Source: Deltaproteobacteria bacterium
GTDB lineage: Bacteria; Myxococcota_A; JAADFL01
Length of the DNA: 64,000 nucleotides
Assembly: GCA_013152945.1 (NCBI GenBank)
Contig: JAADFL010000193.1
Coordinates: 1-64,000, forward strand
Direction: 5' to 3'
Shown here: positions 26,032 through 35,367 of the stretch, in pieces
Layout of the letters: each line of letters opens with the position of its first letter
How positions within the stretch are numbered: the stretch's first letter is position 1
Notes under the pieces: generated by a model
The model's database searches: none
What the model was told of the DNA's origin: nothing
Seen by the model: the letters and a program-made list of their open reading frames with translations, nothing else
Made by a program: the position numbers and the translations under genes

Positions 26032-26721
26032 TCAGTGTTTCATGTACCGGCTCCTGTAGAGTGCTCCAAGCTCGTGTTTTTCTTTTGCGCTCATCTTCTT
26101 CCAACGCTCGAAAAGAGATTGGATTCTTTTCCTGTCGCTTTTGGATAATGACAACCAATGCCTGTAGTGTGCAAACACCCTGTGCCTTTGTTCATCACTC
26201 AACCAGTAAAACTTATCGAGGCGATGCAAGAGCCTCAATCTCTCCAGGAGCGGCAACATTCTGAAATGCTCCCATTGTTTTTTTATCGGCCAGATACCCT
26301 GCGGCATTACAAGGCCGTCTTTGGGTTCTACATTCACTCCGATAAGCTTCCTCATATCCGGTCGCAGCTTGTGCCAGAAATAATTATAGTCATTCGGCCA
26401 TATTTCTTTTTTCTTACCTTTCTTTTTCTTTTTCCGGTCGGTCTCCGCCTGTCCCGAAGTGATTACCTCCTCGTTTCCTACGCCTGTTGCGCTCGAAGAA
26501 TGCAGATCGCGCTCCAGGTCTTCGAGCTTTTCGAGTAGTCCAAGCTTGGTAACCAATGGGTACATTTCCAACAAATCGGTAGATTGTGCTGCAAACTGTT
26601 CGCCGGGAGTAGGACAAAGCAGCCTGGGATTCTTCCACGATATGGGCGGAGCCATTGCATCCAACGCCGATCCTACCAACACGAGCACCACAAACAATCC
26701 GGTCCATTCCACGTATTTCAT
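26032..26721 (-). CDS. DUF3106-like secreted protein
   Basis: The 229-residue protein has an N-terminal signal or anchor (LFVVLVLVGSALDAMA). Its C-terminal half has repeated helical motifs such as FYWLSDEQRHRVFAHYRHWL and LSLSKSDRKRIQSLFERWKK, the short W-x-x-L-S repeats of DUF3106. A charged Lys/Glu stretch (DRKKKKKGKKKEIWP) precedes them. Similar proteins are periplasmic and of unknown function, often near zinc-responsive regulators, but none is seen here. GGAG lies five bases before the ATG. It converges with the envelope-protein gene. Confidence 0.6.
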   Translation of the reverse strand: MKYVEWTGLFVVLVLVGSALDAMAPPISWKNPRLLCPTPGEQFAAQSTDLLEMYPLVTKLGLLEKLEDLERDLHSSSATGVGNEEVITSGQAETDRKKKKKGKKKEIWPNDYNYFWHKLRPDMRKLIGVNVEPKDGLVMPQGIWPIKKQWEHFRMLPLLERLRLLHRLDKFYWLSDEQRHRVFAHYRHWLSLSKSDRKRIQSLFERWKKMSAKEKHELGALYRSRYMKH

Positions 26722-26764
26722 TCAAACTCCGACGAGTATCCCCGCTCCCGGCTCCATACCCGGA

Positions 26765-26786
26765 CGCGGGTGGCCCCGCGCTTTTT
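26765..26786 (+). terminator. Rho-independent terminator upstream of the PaaK-like gene
   Basis: CGCGGG (26765-26770), loop TGGC and CCCGCG (26775-26780) are followed by CTTTTT. It sits in the divergent gap before the PaaK-like gene's own promoter, so it insulates that gene from read-through on the plus strand. Confidence 0.6.
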
Positions 26787-26821
26787 CAATACTCTGCTCA
26801 TTTTTACAAAAAATGCCGGGA

Positions 26822-26850
26822 TTGACAACATTGTTCAGGGATTGTAGAGC
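26822..26850 (+). promoter_or_regulatory. Candidate promoter of the PaaK-like gene
   Basis: A perfect TTGACA (26822-26827) is followed after 17 bases by TAGAGC (26845-26850), a poor -10. The start codon lies 27 bases downstream of the -10. Confidence 0.35.
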
Positions 26851-26876
26851 CATTCCTTGTCTATGGAGGTGAACAC

Positions 26877-28316
26877 ATGAGCCTTAAAGAGAAAGAGAGA
26901 TTGGAAAAAGCCTTCCAGGTATTCAAAGAGGCTCTTGAAAGTGTTCCTGCGTACAGGGATTTCCTTAAACGGTCGGGCTTTGATCCAAACTTTGTGAAAG
27001 GACCACAAGACTTTGAAAAAATACCGATTACCGACAAGGAACAATACCTACGCAAGTACAAACTACCCGAGCTGTGCCTGAACGGTACGTTGAAAGGAAT
27101 GCACACGGTTTACAGGAGTGCAGGCACCACGGGTGAGCCCCTGTTCTGGCCCAGGCTTCCTGAAGAGGAAGCCGGTCTTCCGGCCATGCTTTCCCGGGAA
27201 TTGAACGCCACGTACAACACAGAGGGTATCCATACACTCATCGTTGCAGCCCTTCCCCTGGGATCCTGGCTCCGGGGAGGTGAAGTAACCTGGGCGGCTC
27301 ATGCAGCAGCGCTTTCGACAAATGGAGCGTTTACTTGCGTCACTCCGGGCGATGATGTCGAGGAAACAGTCAGAGTCATCAAGATGCTCGGAGAATACTA
27401 TCAACAGATCGTGTTGGTGTGCTACCCGCCAAGACTCCTCCCGATAATAGACATGGGAGAAAAGTCCGGCCTTGATTGGCCCGGAATGAAAATCCGTTTT
27501 GCCTTTGTCGGCGAATCCGTCAGTGAAGAGTGGAGAAGCAAGATAGGAAGCAGGATTGGACTATCTGAAACCGAATTACTCGCCACTTGGGGAAACTATG
27601 GAGGCACTGAAACCGGAAGGGTCGGCCGGGAAACGCCCTTTACCGTTTTGCTAAGACGGAAAGCTTCTGAAGATGAAGCTCTATGTAAAGAACTCTTCGG
27701 AAAATCGAGGCCGCCATTTCTTTGCGAAAGAGATCCCGCCGCAGCCCAGGTCGAGGTAATAGACGGTGAAATGGTATTTACGAAACACCAGGCGGTTCCC
27801 CTGGTCAGGTACAATATCCATGATAGGGGCGCCATTATTTCAAGGCATCGAATCAACGAAATATTTGCCGCTCGAAATATCGACTTGGGACACCTGCTGC
27901 AAAACCTCGGATTTTCAAAAAGGGACTCGGATTCTGATGCGCCCATTCTTGCAATTTATGGCAGGTCCGAAGGGGCTGTCCGTTTTATGGGTGTGGAAAT
28001 CCATCCCAGCCAAGTCATCGAGGCCCTTGTCGATTCCCCTTTGAAAGGAAGCTGCACACGCAATGTGAAACTGGTTCTTGAAACCGGTTACAGGGGAGAA
28101 CAGCAACTAAGATTGATAATCGAACTTGCCGACGGCCTGGTTCCCGAAGCCGGGTTGAAAAGGAGATTCGCGAAAATCATTTCTGAAAATCTAAGAAAAG
28201 TTAACCCTGCTTTCAACACGCTCTGTAATACCATGGGAAAAGATGCCGAGCAGTGCTTTCCAAATGTCGAATTGCTGTTCTTCGGGAGCTGGGAAGATGA
28301 TCCCACGAATGATTGA
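26877..28316 (+). CDS. Phenylacetate-CoA-ligase-like adenylate-forming enzyme
   Basis: This 479-residue protein fits the PaaK branch of the ANL (acyl-CoA synthetase) superfamily. It has the early Tyr-Arg segment VPAYRDFLKRSGFDP, the phosphate-binding loop SAGTTGEPLFWP, a middle TWGNYGGTETGRVGRE and a C-terminal RSEGAVRFMGVEIHPSQVIE. It should activate a carboxylic acid as an acyl-adenylate, perhaps to CoA. The acid is not known; no paa genes are nearby, so phenylacetate is unlikely. GGAGG precedes the ATG. Length is slightly above the 430-440 usual for PaaK. Confidence 0.75.
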   Translation: MSLKEKERLEKAFQVFKEALESVPAYRDFLKRSGFDPNFVKGPQDFEKIPITDKEQYLRKYKLPELCLNGTLKGMHTVYRSAGTTGEPLFWPRLPEEEAGLPAMLSRELNATYNTEGIHTLIVAALPLGSWLRGGEVTWAAHAAALSTNGAFTCVTPGDDVEETVRVIKMLGEYYQQIVLVCYPPRLLPIIDMGEKSGLDWPGMKIRFAFVGESVSEEWRSKIGSRIGLSETELLATWGNYGGTETGRVGRETPFTVLLRRKASEDEALCKELFGKSRPPFLCERDPAAAQVEVIDGEMVFTKHQAVPLVRYNIHDRGAIISRHRINEIFAARNIDLGHLLQNLGFSKRDSDSDAPILAIYGRSEGAVRFMGVEIHPSQVIEALVDSPLKGSCTRNVKLVLETGYRGEQQLRLIIELADGLVPEAGLKRRFAKIISENLRKVNPAFNTLCNTMGKDAEQCFPNVELLFFGSWEDDPTND

Positions 28317-28445
28317 CAACACTCGTAGTCCCAAGCAATCGGGATAACCAGGCACAAGATTATTCCTGTCAATTCAACCAAGAAAGGACGTCCCTGATAC
28401 TCTCTTACGGTGATCCCCGGGCACTGTTTCCTGAACGGGCAGATA

Positions 28446-28778
28446 TTACCTGGGTAACTTCCTCGACATAATCAAGTATTTTTTCAGTATTTCCTTGTCC
28501 GCGGGTGTAAGGTTCACATACCTGATCCCCATATCCAAAGGCGATTCTTCACTGGCCCAAACCACCTCACCCTTGGTATGGATCGACTTGTCAAGGTCGG
28601 GGAAATTAATAAACAGGTCTACCACGGTTCCCATAGGCTCGACTTTTGAAGCCTTAATCGATATTCCACCAAGACTGATATTTTCAATCTTGTGGAACAG
28701 TAAAACTTCGGAACCCGTATAGTCTACGTATGCATTCACTTCTATCCTGGGAAATATTCGTCTCTCTTTCTCGGACAT
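28446..28778 (-). CDS. PilZ-domain protein
   Basis: The 110-residue product is a single PilZ domain with the c-di-GMP-binding RxxxR block in RRIFPRIEV and the D/NxSxxG-type motif in IENISLGGISI. Both look usable for ligand binding. The ATG at 28778 is chosen because GGGAGGAG lies a few bases upstream, although the frame opens 16 codons earlier at 28826. It is monocistronic, convergent with the PaaK-like gene and divergent from the carbamoyltransferase. Target unknown; motility or exopolysaccharide control is typical. Confidence 0.88.
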   Translation of the reverse strand: MSEKERRIFPRIEVNAYVDYTGSEVLLFHKIENISLGGISIKASKVEPMGTVVDLFINFPDLDKSIHTKGEVVWASEESPLDMGIRYVNLTPADKEILKKYLIMSRKLPR

Positions 28779-28914
28779 CCCACACTCCTCCCACAATCGT
28801 TCTCGAATCAACAAACAATTCATCAATAAAACGAACCGGCATCGTGATCAAGATAAAAGTTGAGGCCGGCCGATCCAACCGTTTTCATACACATTTATAG
28901 GCCTATTCAAATGA

Positions 28915-28930
28915 CCTGTTTACAAACAGG
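28915..28930. promoter_or_regulatory. Operator-like palindrome in the PilZ/carbamoyltransferase gap
   Basis: CCTGTTT (28915-28921), AC and AAACAGG (28924-28930) form a 16-base perfect inverted repeat of the kind bound by dimeric regulators. It lies in the divergent region 28779-29076. No clear promoter hexamers are paired with it. Confidence 0.4.
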
Positions 28931-29076
28931 CTGTCAGTCGGATACTAATACCTGTACCAAGTGCAAGCCCCGGTTCGTTTCGGGAAGGATTGTGGAATGG
29001 GCCGGCATGGTGAAATCAAAAGTTGAAGTATTTCATTCGTTCATGATCCCTTTTTTCGGGAGGCATGGTTCATAAG

Positions 29077-30894
29077 ATGTACATCCTCGGCATTTCGGCT
29101 TTCTATCATGACTCGGCGGCGGCTCTCATAAAGGACGGAGAAGTGTCGGCGGCGGCTCAGGAAGAAAGATTTTCCCGCAAGAAGCACGACCACGAGTTTC
29201 CGGGCAAGGCATCCGAATATTGCCTTAAACAGGCAGGCATCAAGGCAAAGGATCTCGACGCGGTTGTTTTCTACGAAAAGCCGTTTGTAAAATTCGAAAG
29301 GATACTCGAAACCTACCTCGCAGTCGCACCCAGGGGCCTGCTTTCGTTTCTGAAGTCCATGCCACTCTGGCTGAAGAAAAAGCTCTGGATAAAGGAGATA
29401 TTGTCATCCGGCCTTTCATTCGACGGTAAAATACTTTTTACCGAACACCACGAATCACACGCAGCCAGCGCGTACTATCCTTCACCGTTCGAACACGCCG
29501 CAATCCTGACGATCGACGGTGTAGGCGAATGGGCGACCAACACAATTGCAATGGGTAACGGTGAACGAATCGACATAATCAAAGAAATCGAATTTCCCCA
29601 TTCCCTGGGTCTCCTGTACTCCGCTTTTACATATTTCACCGGCTTTAAGGTCAACTCCGGTGAATACAAGCTGATGGGACTGGCCCCATATGGTGAACCT
29701 GTCTATAGAAAAAAGATACTGGATGAACTCGTCGACCTGAAGCAAGACGGTAGTTACAGGTTGAACCAGGATTACTTCGACTATTGCGGCGGCCTCAAGA
29801 TGACCGGCGGAAAATTCGAGAAACTGTTCGGAGGCCATCCCAGAAAGCCTGAATCGCCAATCACCGCCCGGGAGATGAATTTGGCCAAATCCATCCAAGA
29901 TGTAACCGAAGAAATAATGCTCAGGCAAGCCAGATTCGCAAGGCGGGTAACAGGCTCTGCAAACCTTTGCATGGCCGGCGGAGTCGCGTTGAACTGCGTG
30001 GGAAACGGAAGAATCCTGAAAGAAGGCATATTCGACAATATATGGATACAACCCGCTGCAGGTGATGCAGGCGGAAGCTTGGGAGCAGCGCTTGCCGCCT
30101 ACTACATGCATTTCAAAAACAGCAGGCCTCACTCGACCGGATCGGACAGGCAAAAGGGAAGTTACCTGGGGCCGGCTTTTGCAGATGAACAGATACAAGG
30201 TTTTCTCGAAAGGTCGGGCGCTCCTGCAAGACGCATGACCAAACAGGATTTGCTGCATGAGACCGCCCGGCTCATTAAGGAAGGCAATGTAATCGGATGG
30301 TTCCAGGGCCGAATGGAATTCGGTCCGCGTGCGCTCGGTGCGAGAAGCATCATCGGGGACGCCAGGTCCGAAGAAATGCAATCAAAGATGAATCTCAAGA
30401 TAAAATTCAGGGAATCCTTCAGGCCTTTTGCGCCATCGGTCCTGGCTGAAAGCTACAGGGAATATTTCGACCTCGATGAGGAATCGCCTTACATGCTCCT
30501 CGTAGCTCCGGTAAAAAAGGAAATCCGGATCGATCCGGACGAAACGACCAAGAACGCCTCCGGCCTCGACAAATTGAATTTAAAAAGATCGATTATACCG
30601 GCTGTAACACATGTGGACTACACTGCCAGGATACAGACGGTGAACAAGCGAGACAACCCGATCTACCACGATCTGATAGAAGAATTTAAAAAACTTACAG
30701 GTTGTCCCGTGATAGTCAACACATCTTTCAACGTAAGAGGAGAACCAATCGTATGCTCTCCAAGCGATGCATATACTTGCTTCATGCGCACTGAAATGGA
30801 TTATCTCATCATGGGATCCTTCATACTTTCCAAAGCCGACCAGCCCGATTGGAAAGAAAAAGAGGATTGGCGCGAAATCTTTGAATTGGATTGA
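29077..30894 (+). CDS. Carbamoyltransferase (NodU/CmcH/TobZ family)
   Basis: The enzyme should transfer the carbamoyl group of carbamoyl phosphate, via carbamoyl-AMP, to a sugar or natural-product hydroxyl. It begins MYILGISAFYHDSAAALI, has the conserved HHESHAASAYYPSPFEHAA block, GGVALNCVGNGRIL in the Kae1-like domain, and the C-terminal FGPRALGARSIIGDAR and NTSFNVRGEPIVCSPSDA. I prefer the ATG at 29077 because the family starts there; the ATG at 29065 sits one base after the GGGAGG site. With the 29077 start it is 605 residues, normal length. No biosynthetic cluster surrounds it, so the acceptor may be a cell-surface sugar. Confidence 0.88.
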   Translation: MYILGISAFYHDSAAALIKDGEVSAAAQEERFSRKKHDHEFPGKASEYCLKQAGIKAKDLDAVVFYEKPFVKFERILETYLAVAPRGLLSFLKSMPLWLKKKLWIKEILSSGLSFDGKILFTEHHESHAASAYYPSPFEHAAILTIDGVGEWATNTIAMGNGERIDIIKEIEFPHSLGLLYSAFTYFTGFKVNSGEYKLMGLAPYGEPVYRKKILDELVDLKQDGSYRLNQDYFDYCGGLKMTGGKFEKLFGGHPRKPESPITAREMNLAKSIQDVTEEIMLRQARFARRVTGSANLCMAGGVALNCVGNGRILKEGIFDNIWIQPAAGDAGGSLGAALAAYYMHFKNSRPHSTGSDRQKGSYLGPAFADEQIQGFLERSGAPARRMTKQDLLHETARLIKEGNVIGWFQGRMEFGPRALGARSIIGDARSEEMQSKMNLKIKFRESFRPFAPSVLAESYREYFDLDEESPYMLLVAPVKKEIRIDPDETTKNASGLDKLNLKRSIIPAVTHVDYTARIQTVNKRDNPIYHDLIEEFKKLTGCPVIVNTSFNVRGEPIVCSPSDAYTCFMRTEMDYLIMGSFILSKADQPDWKEKEDWREIFELD

Positions 30895-30940
30895 AGCCGG
30901 CAACCCGCCATGGGAATGAAAGGTCAACGTCCGGAAATTT

Positions 30941-31588
30941 CTAAACCCCGAGGTTTTGTTCTTCCTCGGGCGGAGGTATGATGACGTCGGCCCGCGATTT
31001 GTGGCTCGAAATTTCCACGTGTTCTATGGCCAGCACCCTTTCAAGGAACTCCACGTCCGGATCCCTGGCCCTCTCCAGCCTGTTCTTCTTGGTCTGCTTG
31101 TAGTTCCTGTCGATGAATACACGCACGTCCACGGAAGGTACAAGGCTGGTATATGTTCCTTCTATGACAACAACATCGAAAGGCCCGCCCGATATCTTTT
31201 CCTCGCCTATCCTGTCTTCGTCGAAATATACCAATGGCTTCTCCAAGCCGACGGCCCCTTGTTTCAATTTCCTAACGTGTTCATCCAACAGGTCGAGCCG
31301 AACTTCTCCCGGGCCAACCCAGGAAATATCCTCTTCTCTCTTTTTAGCATTCGTTTTTGGCGGCAACCTGAAATAATCGTCCTGTCCCAGCAAGACCACA
31401 TTGTATCCTTTTTTTTCCAAGTCCTCCTTGATGCAATATCCAGTCTCACTTTTTCCGGATCCCGACTCTCCGGCTACCGATACGGCAATTCTTCCCTTCT
31501 TTTCGATTGATTCTAAAACCTTGGGCAAAGCCAGCTCGGCCGCCTTCCTGTGGTAATCCTTTATCAGTAACTTGTCACCTATCATCAT
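30941..31588 (-). CDS. Uridine-kinase-like P-loop kinase
   Basis: The 215-residue protein has a Walker A motif, AGESGSGKSETGYCI, at about residue 38 and a Walker B-like VVVIEGTYTSL, the layout of the phosphoribulokinase/uridine kinase superfamily. The substrate is a sugar or nucleoside by homology and cannot be named. It lies 26 bases downstream of the sucrose-phosphate-synthase-like glycosyltransferase on the same strand, so the two are likely made together. The ATG at 31588 or the adjacent one at 31585 could be the start, with GGAGG just upstream. A CCCGAGG/CCTCGGG hairpin at 30947-30970 overlaps its 3' end. Confidence 0.75.
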   Translation of the reverse strand: MMIGDKLLIKDYHRKAAELALPKVLESIEKKGRIAVSVAGESGSGKSETGYCIKEDLEKKGYNVVLLGQDDYFRLPPKTNAKKREEDISWVGPGEVRLDLLDEHVRKLKQGAVGLEKPLVYFDEDRIGEEKISGGPFDVVVIEGTYTSLVPSVDVRVFIDRNYKQTKKNRLERARDPDVEFLERVLAIEHVEISSHKSRADVIIPPPEEEQNLGV

Positions 31589-31614
31589 TCACCTCCGATA
31601 GGAAAAATATTAAC

Positions 31615-33369
31615 TTACCTGTTCCGGCTTGAACCCTGTTCATCCTTTGCCCCGGATATCTCGAGCCCCCGCATCCGCAGGTGACCGAGAAAGGCCCTGG
31701 AAAGTGAGATCCAGTCCAGACCGGCCGTCTTTTCGGCCAATGTCCTGCCTCTTTCTTCCAGGTCTCTCGCGTCACTCAACAACCGGACAATCGCATCCCT
31801 GAATCCTTTAGTGTCTCCTGCCCGAACTATTACCGCCGCATCAGGCACGTACTGGGCCGAGAAAGGAACGAGGTGAGATGTCACAAGCGGAGTGCCCACG
31901 GCAGCAGCCTGTGCAGCAGACATTCCAAAGCCCTCCATTTCAGAAGCAGTCACGAACAAATCGGCAAGGCTGAACATGGGATATAGATAATGATCCGGAA
32001 TAAAGCCCAGGAGAAAAGCCTTTCCCATAAGTCTCGAATCCTTGCGGATCTTATCCTCGAGTTGTTTGAAAATTTCTTTTTCCGGCCCTCCTCCAATGAA
32101 AAGAAACGTTCCATCGAGTTCTTCCGAAGCCATGGCAAAGGCATCCAACAACAAGTCCTTGCGCTTGGTTCTATCCATCCTGCTCGTCTCGAAGATGATT
32201 TTCGCTTTCTTCAGTTCATCTACATGCACACCGCTCTTTTCAGCCAGATAATCGTACACAGGAGCCAATTCACCCGGGCTGTATTTCCTGAACTTTTTTC
32301 TATCCACTCCCGGAGGAAAGAAAAACATCTTGCCGGGATCGACTCCAAGCCCGGTCCGAAGGCGTTCCGCAATCTCGGTACTTGTAGCCACAAAGGCTCT
32401 TGCCGTGTTGCATACTGCAATTTCGTGGTTCCGGCGCTCGCAGAACTTCAAGGCCCTCTTGACATCAAGGGGCCTGTCCTTGAAATTTTCTTCCTTCAGC
32501 AATCCCAGGGAATGAGGGGTAAACACATGCCGGGACACTGCGGCCAGGGCCTTCCGCCGGTTGCCGTCCTTGTCCCAGAGGGAAAGGATCTTCCGTCCCA
32601 CTGTTTCAGCCTCGACCAGTGTAGCCGTTACGGGTCCCAGGCCCTTCGAATTCCTTTCGAATTCCTCCATTGCCTGTTTACCGTGATTTCCTATGGGTTC
32701 ATTCCTCTTCTCGCACCATAATCTTACTGCCCCGCCTACCCGCTCCACTGGCTTCAGAGTCGGGTCTACCGCAGCCAGGCAGCATTTTCCCGCCAGTAAT
32801 TCAAGGGAGGTCGCCGCGCCGGACCAGTGCCCCTTCATCTCGAAATCCCGCAGTGTTTCCTCCAAGGCCACTCCCTCGACCGCCTTTCGAAGCAATCCCA
32901 ATGCCTCCCGGGCCATCCATCTAACTTCAAGGAGCATTCCGATCACACCGGCATCCCAATAGTGAGTATTCCAAATCTCGTAAACCTGGTGGGGCTTGCA
33001 TGACAGTTCAGCCGCTTCCTTACTCACGAAATCTTCAATCCAGTCCACTTCCTCATCAAGGGCCACGGCTATATCCTCTTTCCTGATAAACTTGTCCCCG
33101 CCGCCCGGCACGTATACATACCTCGCATTATCTCCAAAGGGCTCAATACCCTCCCTGACTTTTTCCAATCCGAAAAACGGGAATCCGCCGCGTGCAAATA
33201 TGCTTACATGGAACCCCAACTGAACCAGGGCCTGCGCCATCGAGTTCACGTACATGTTCTGCCCGCCGGTGTCAGGGGCCCCACCCACCGGGACAATGAC
33301 TCCTCCGTACCCATGGTTGGTTATCAGGGCGATCCTCGGCCGGTTGAAAAATGATTCCTGCACGCTCAT
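31615..33369 (-). CDS. GT4 glycosyltransferase resembling sucrose-phosphate synthase
   Basis: The 584-residue enzyme has a sucrose-synthase-type N-terminal motif, GGAPDTGGQNMYVNSMAQAL, then TPHSLGLLKEENFKDRP, a GT-B donor-domain segment (IIFETSRMDRTKRKDLLLDA) and the C-terminal EGFGMSAAQAAAVGTPLV. The middle region (about 165-300) is an insertion of predicted helices not usual in short bacterial enzymes. It should transfer a sugar from a nucleotide donor to a phosphorylated acceptor; sucrose phosphate is only one possibility. The ATG at 33369 is supported by GGAGG seven bases upstream. It precedes the P-loop kinase. Confidence 0.75.
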   Translation of the reverse strand: MSVQESFFNRPRIALITNHGYGGVIVPVGGAPDTGGQNMYVNSMAQALVQLGFHVSIFARGGFPFFGLEKVREGIEPFGDNARYVYVPGGGDKFIRKEDIAVALDEEVDWIEDFVSKEAAELSCKPHQVYEIWNTHYWDAGVIGMLLEVRWMAREALGLLRKAVEGVALEETLRDFEMKGHWSGAATSLELLAGKCCLAAVDPTLKPVERVGGAVRLWCEKRNEPIGNHGKQAMEEFERNSKGLGPVTATLVEAETVGRKILSLWDKDGNRRKALAAVSRHVFTPHSLGLLKEENFKDRPLDVKRALKFCERRNHEIAVCNTARAFVATSTEIAERLRTGLGVDPGKMFFFPPGVDRKKFRKYSPGELAPVYDYLAEKSGVHVDELKKAKIIFETSRMDRTKRKDLLLDAFAMASEELDGTFLFIGGGPEKEIFKQLEDKIRKDSRLMGKAFLLGFIPDHYLYPMFSLADLFVTASEMEGFGMSAAQAAAVGTPLVTSHLVPFSAQYVPDAAVIVRAGDTKGFRDAIVRLLSDARDLEERGRTLAEKTAGLDWISLSRAFLGHLRMRGLEISGAKDEQGSSRNR

Positions 33370-33468
33370 CACAATGCCTCCATTTTTACTCTTCGACAAA
33401 ATAAATATATTTTAAACCTATTGCCGCCGGATTTGCGAAAAAATAGAAGCCTTAAATAAAATTTTTAT

Positions 33469-35367
33469 TCATCGCCAGTCCAGGGCCTTGGCCTGTGACT
33501 TCAGCAAAGAACTGCCCGGCAAATAATGCATGCCCCTTTCAAGGATATCCTTTGCACCGGCCATATCTCCCCTACCGGCCCTTGCATGGGCCCATGAAGA
33601 CCACAAGGCAGGATCCCCCGGCGTTATTGAAGCGGCCTTTTCGTAACAGCGTTCCGAGTCCTGTATCCGGCCGGTCAAAAAGTAGGCAAAAGCCAGATTT
33701 CTCCAGGCCTCGGAAAAACCAGGGGCCGCCTTCACAGCGTCATGGAAGTACCTGATCGCCTCTGATGTTCTCTGCTGCATGGCAAGGGCAAGGCCCAAGC
33801 CGTTCAGGGCCCTGGCAGACCTGGGACGAAAATGCAGGACGGCCTTCAACTCTTCTTCCGCATCCGCAGGTCTTCTCAGCCCCAGGTACGCAAGTCCCGA
33901 GTTCAACACGGCCTCGATGAAAGCCGGCCTTTTCCTTCTCGCTTTCAATGATAGTTCAAGGGCCTGTGCATATTTACCGGACCTAAGCTTCAAGGCCGCC
34001 AGGTTGTTCATTACTTCCGGATCATCCGGAGATCTTTCAATTGCCTGGTTTAAAAGCTTTTCCGCTTCCCTCATCTTGCCTTTACGATAGAGATATTCAG
34101 CAAGATTGCTCCGGGCGAGCACGCTGTCGGGCTGACTTTCAAGGACTTTTTCCCACAGTGTTCCTGAATTCTTCCAACAGCCTGAAATGGACATGCTGTA
34201 TCCGCCGAGTGCCCCGACCAGCGCCAGGCCGGCAACAATCGCAGATTTTCCGGCATAAACATTCTTTCTATAGGCGAATTCTTCAAACCTGACCGCCGGA
34301 CCCGCCACGGCCAAGAACAGCCCTATGCCCGGTAAGTATAAGTACCTGTCGGCGATGACACCGTACCGCATATAAGAACTTGCGACCCATCCAAGTAAGG
34401 GAGCAATTGTCAATACGTACCAGGCTGTTCCGAAAATTTCCGGCGAGCGGGCATGTTTCTTGAATAGATAAATAAAGGATACTGCGAAAAACAATACAAT
34501 ACCAAGCGCAAGCCAACCAATCGGGCCTGACGGATCCTTCGGCAAAGGATGAATGGGCGCCGTCAATGTCGGCAACAGAACCATCATTGGATAGGTTAAA
34601 AGGGAACGCGCCGCAAGCAGGAACCTGTCGATTAATCCCATTGAGGCGACCACGGAGCCGGTCGAACCCAGGTTTTTCTCCACGGCAAGTGTTACCATGC
34701 CCAGGCCAAAGGCGATTGCCAACAACCCTGAAATTGCGGCCAGCGTCTTCTTTTGAATCAACCCGCGGCCCTGGAACGCATCCATGAAAAGGAAAACCAA
34801 AGGCAAGGTAACCGTTATGGTTTTGGACAACAGTGATAGGCAATAAAGCAGGTATAAAAGGACAAGCAGGCCGATCTTTCCACTCTTTCGCCAGGAAATC
34901 CAGGCCATGGAGGCTCCAAGTGCTCCTGCCGTGGCCAGCAGAGTCTTTTGCTCGGCCACCCACGCAATCGTCTCGACCTGTACCGGGTGTACAGCGAACA
35001 AGGCTGTTGCGAGCCAGGCCGGTTTCAATGGCAGGCCGAGCCAGGCAAGCAAGTAGAACAATAGTATGACATTGAGCAGGTGCAATAGTATGCTGATGGC
35101 GTGATATGCTGATGGATTGTCACCAAATGCCTTTTTTTCCAGATAATGAAACGTGTACGTGAGCGGGTAATAATTCGGCGCATCAAGGGTGAACCAGATA
35201 TCGTGCAGCCCGTGCTCGGACTTTAACAGCGGATTGTCATAGACGTACAGGTCATCGTCCCAGTTGACGAAATCATTACCAAGTATTCGCAAGTAAGGGA
35301 CTACGGAAAGAAAGACGAGCGTAAGAACAATTGCGAACCTGGCTTTACCGGTCGTCAAAATCCTCAC
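33469..35367 (-). CDS. Polytopic membrane protein with C-terminal TPR repeats
   Basis: The 632-residue protein begins with a signal-anchor and NDFVNWDDDLYVYDNPLLKS, typical of GT-C-fold membrane proteins related to eukaryotic TMTC. About ten TM helices follow to about residue 390, with FAVHPVQVETIAWVAEQKT in a loop. The last 230 residues are TPRs such as EYLYRKGKMREAEKLLNQAI and LNGLGLALAMQQRTSEAIRY. Such proteins are common in myxobacteria-like genomes and may glycosylate or mannosylate surface proteins. The start is a GTG overlapping the OsmC stop by four bases. Function is inferred from the fold. Confidence 0.8.
   Translation of the reverse strand: MRILTTGKARFAIVLTLVFLSVVPYLRILGNDFVNWDDDLYVYDNPLLKSEHGLHDIWFTLDAPNYYPLTYTFHYLEKKAFGDNPSAYHAISILLHLLNVILLFYLLAWLGLPLKPAWLATALFAVHPVQVETIAWVAEQKTLLATAGALGASMAWISWRKSGKIGLLVLLYLLYCLSLLSKTITVTLPLVFLFMDAFQGRGLIQKKTLAAISGLLAIAFGLGMVTLAVEKNLGSTGSVVASMGLIDRFLLAARSLLTYPMMVLLPTLTAPIHPLPKDPSGPIGWLALGIVLFFAVSFIYLFKKHARSPEIFGTAWYVLTIAPLLGWVASSYMRYGVIADRYLYLPGIGLFLAVAGPAVRFEEFAYRKNVYAGKSAIVAGLALVGALGGYSMSISGCWKNSGTLWEKVLESQPDSVLARSNLAEYLYRKGKMREAEKLLNQAIERSPDDPEVMNNLAALKLRSGKYAQALELSLKARRKRPAFIEAVLNSGLAYLGLRRPADAEEELKAVLHFRPRSARALNGLGLALAMQQRTSEAIRYFHDAVKAAPGFSEAWRNLAFAYFLTGRIQDSERCYEKAASITPGDPALWSSWAHARAGRGDMAGAKDILERGMHYLPGSSLLKSQAKALDWR

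Noticed and set aside
28860-29075. Plus-strand small open frame with several cysteines (TGCQSDTNTCTKCKP)
   Set aside because: It has no ribosome binding site and overlaps the carbamoyltransferase start region; Cys spacing fits no family I know.
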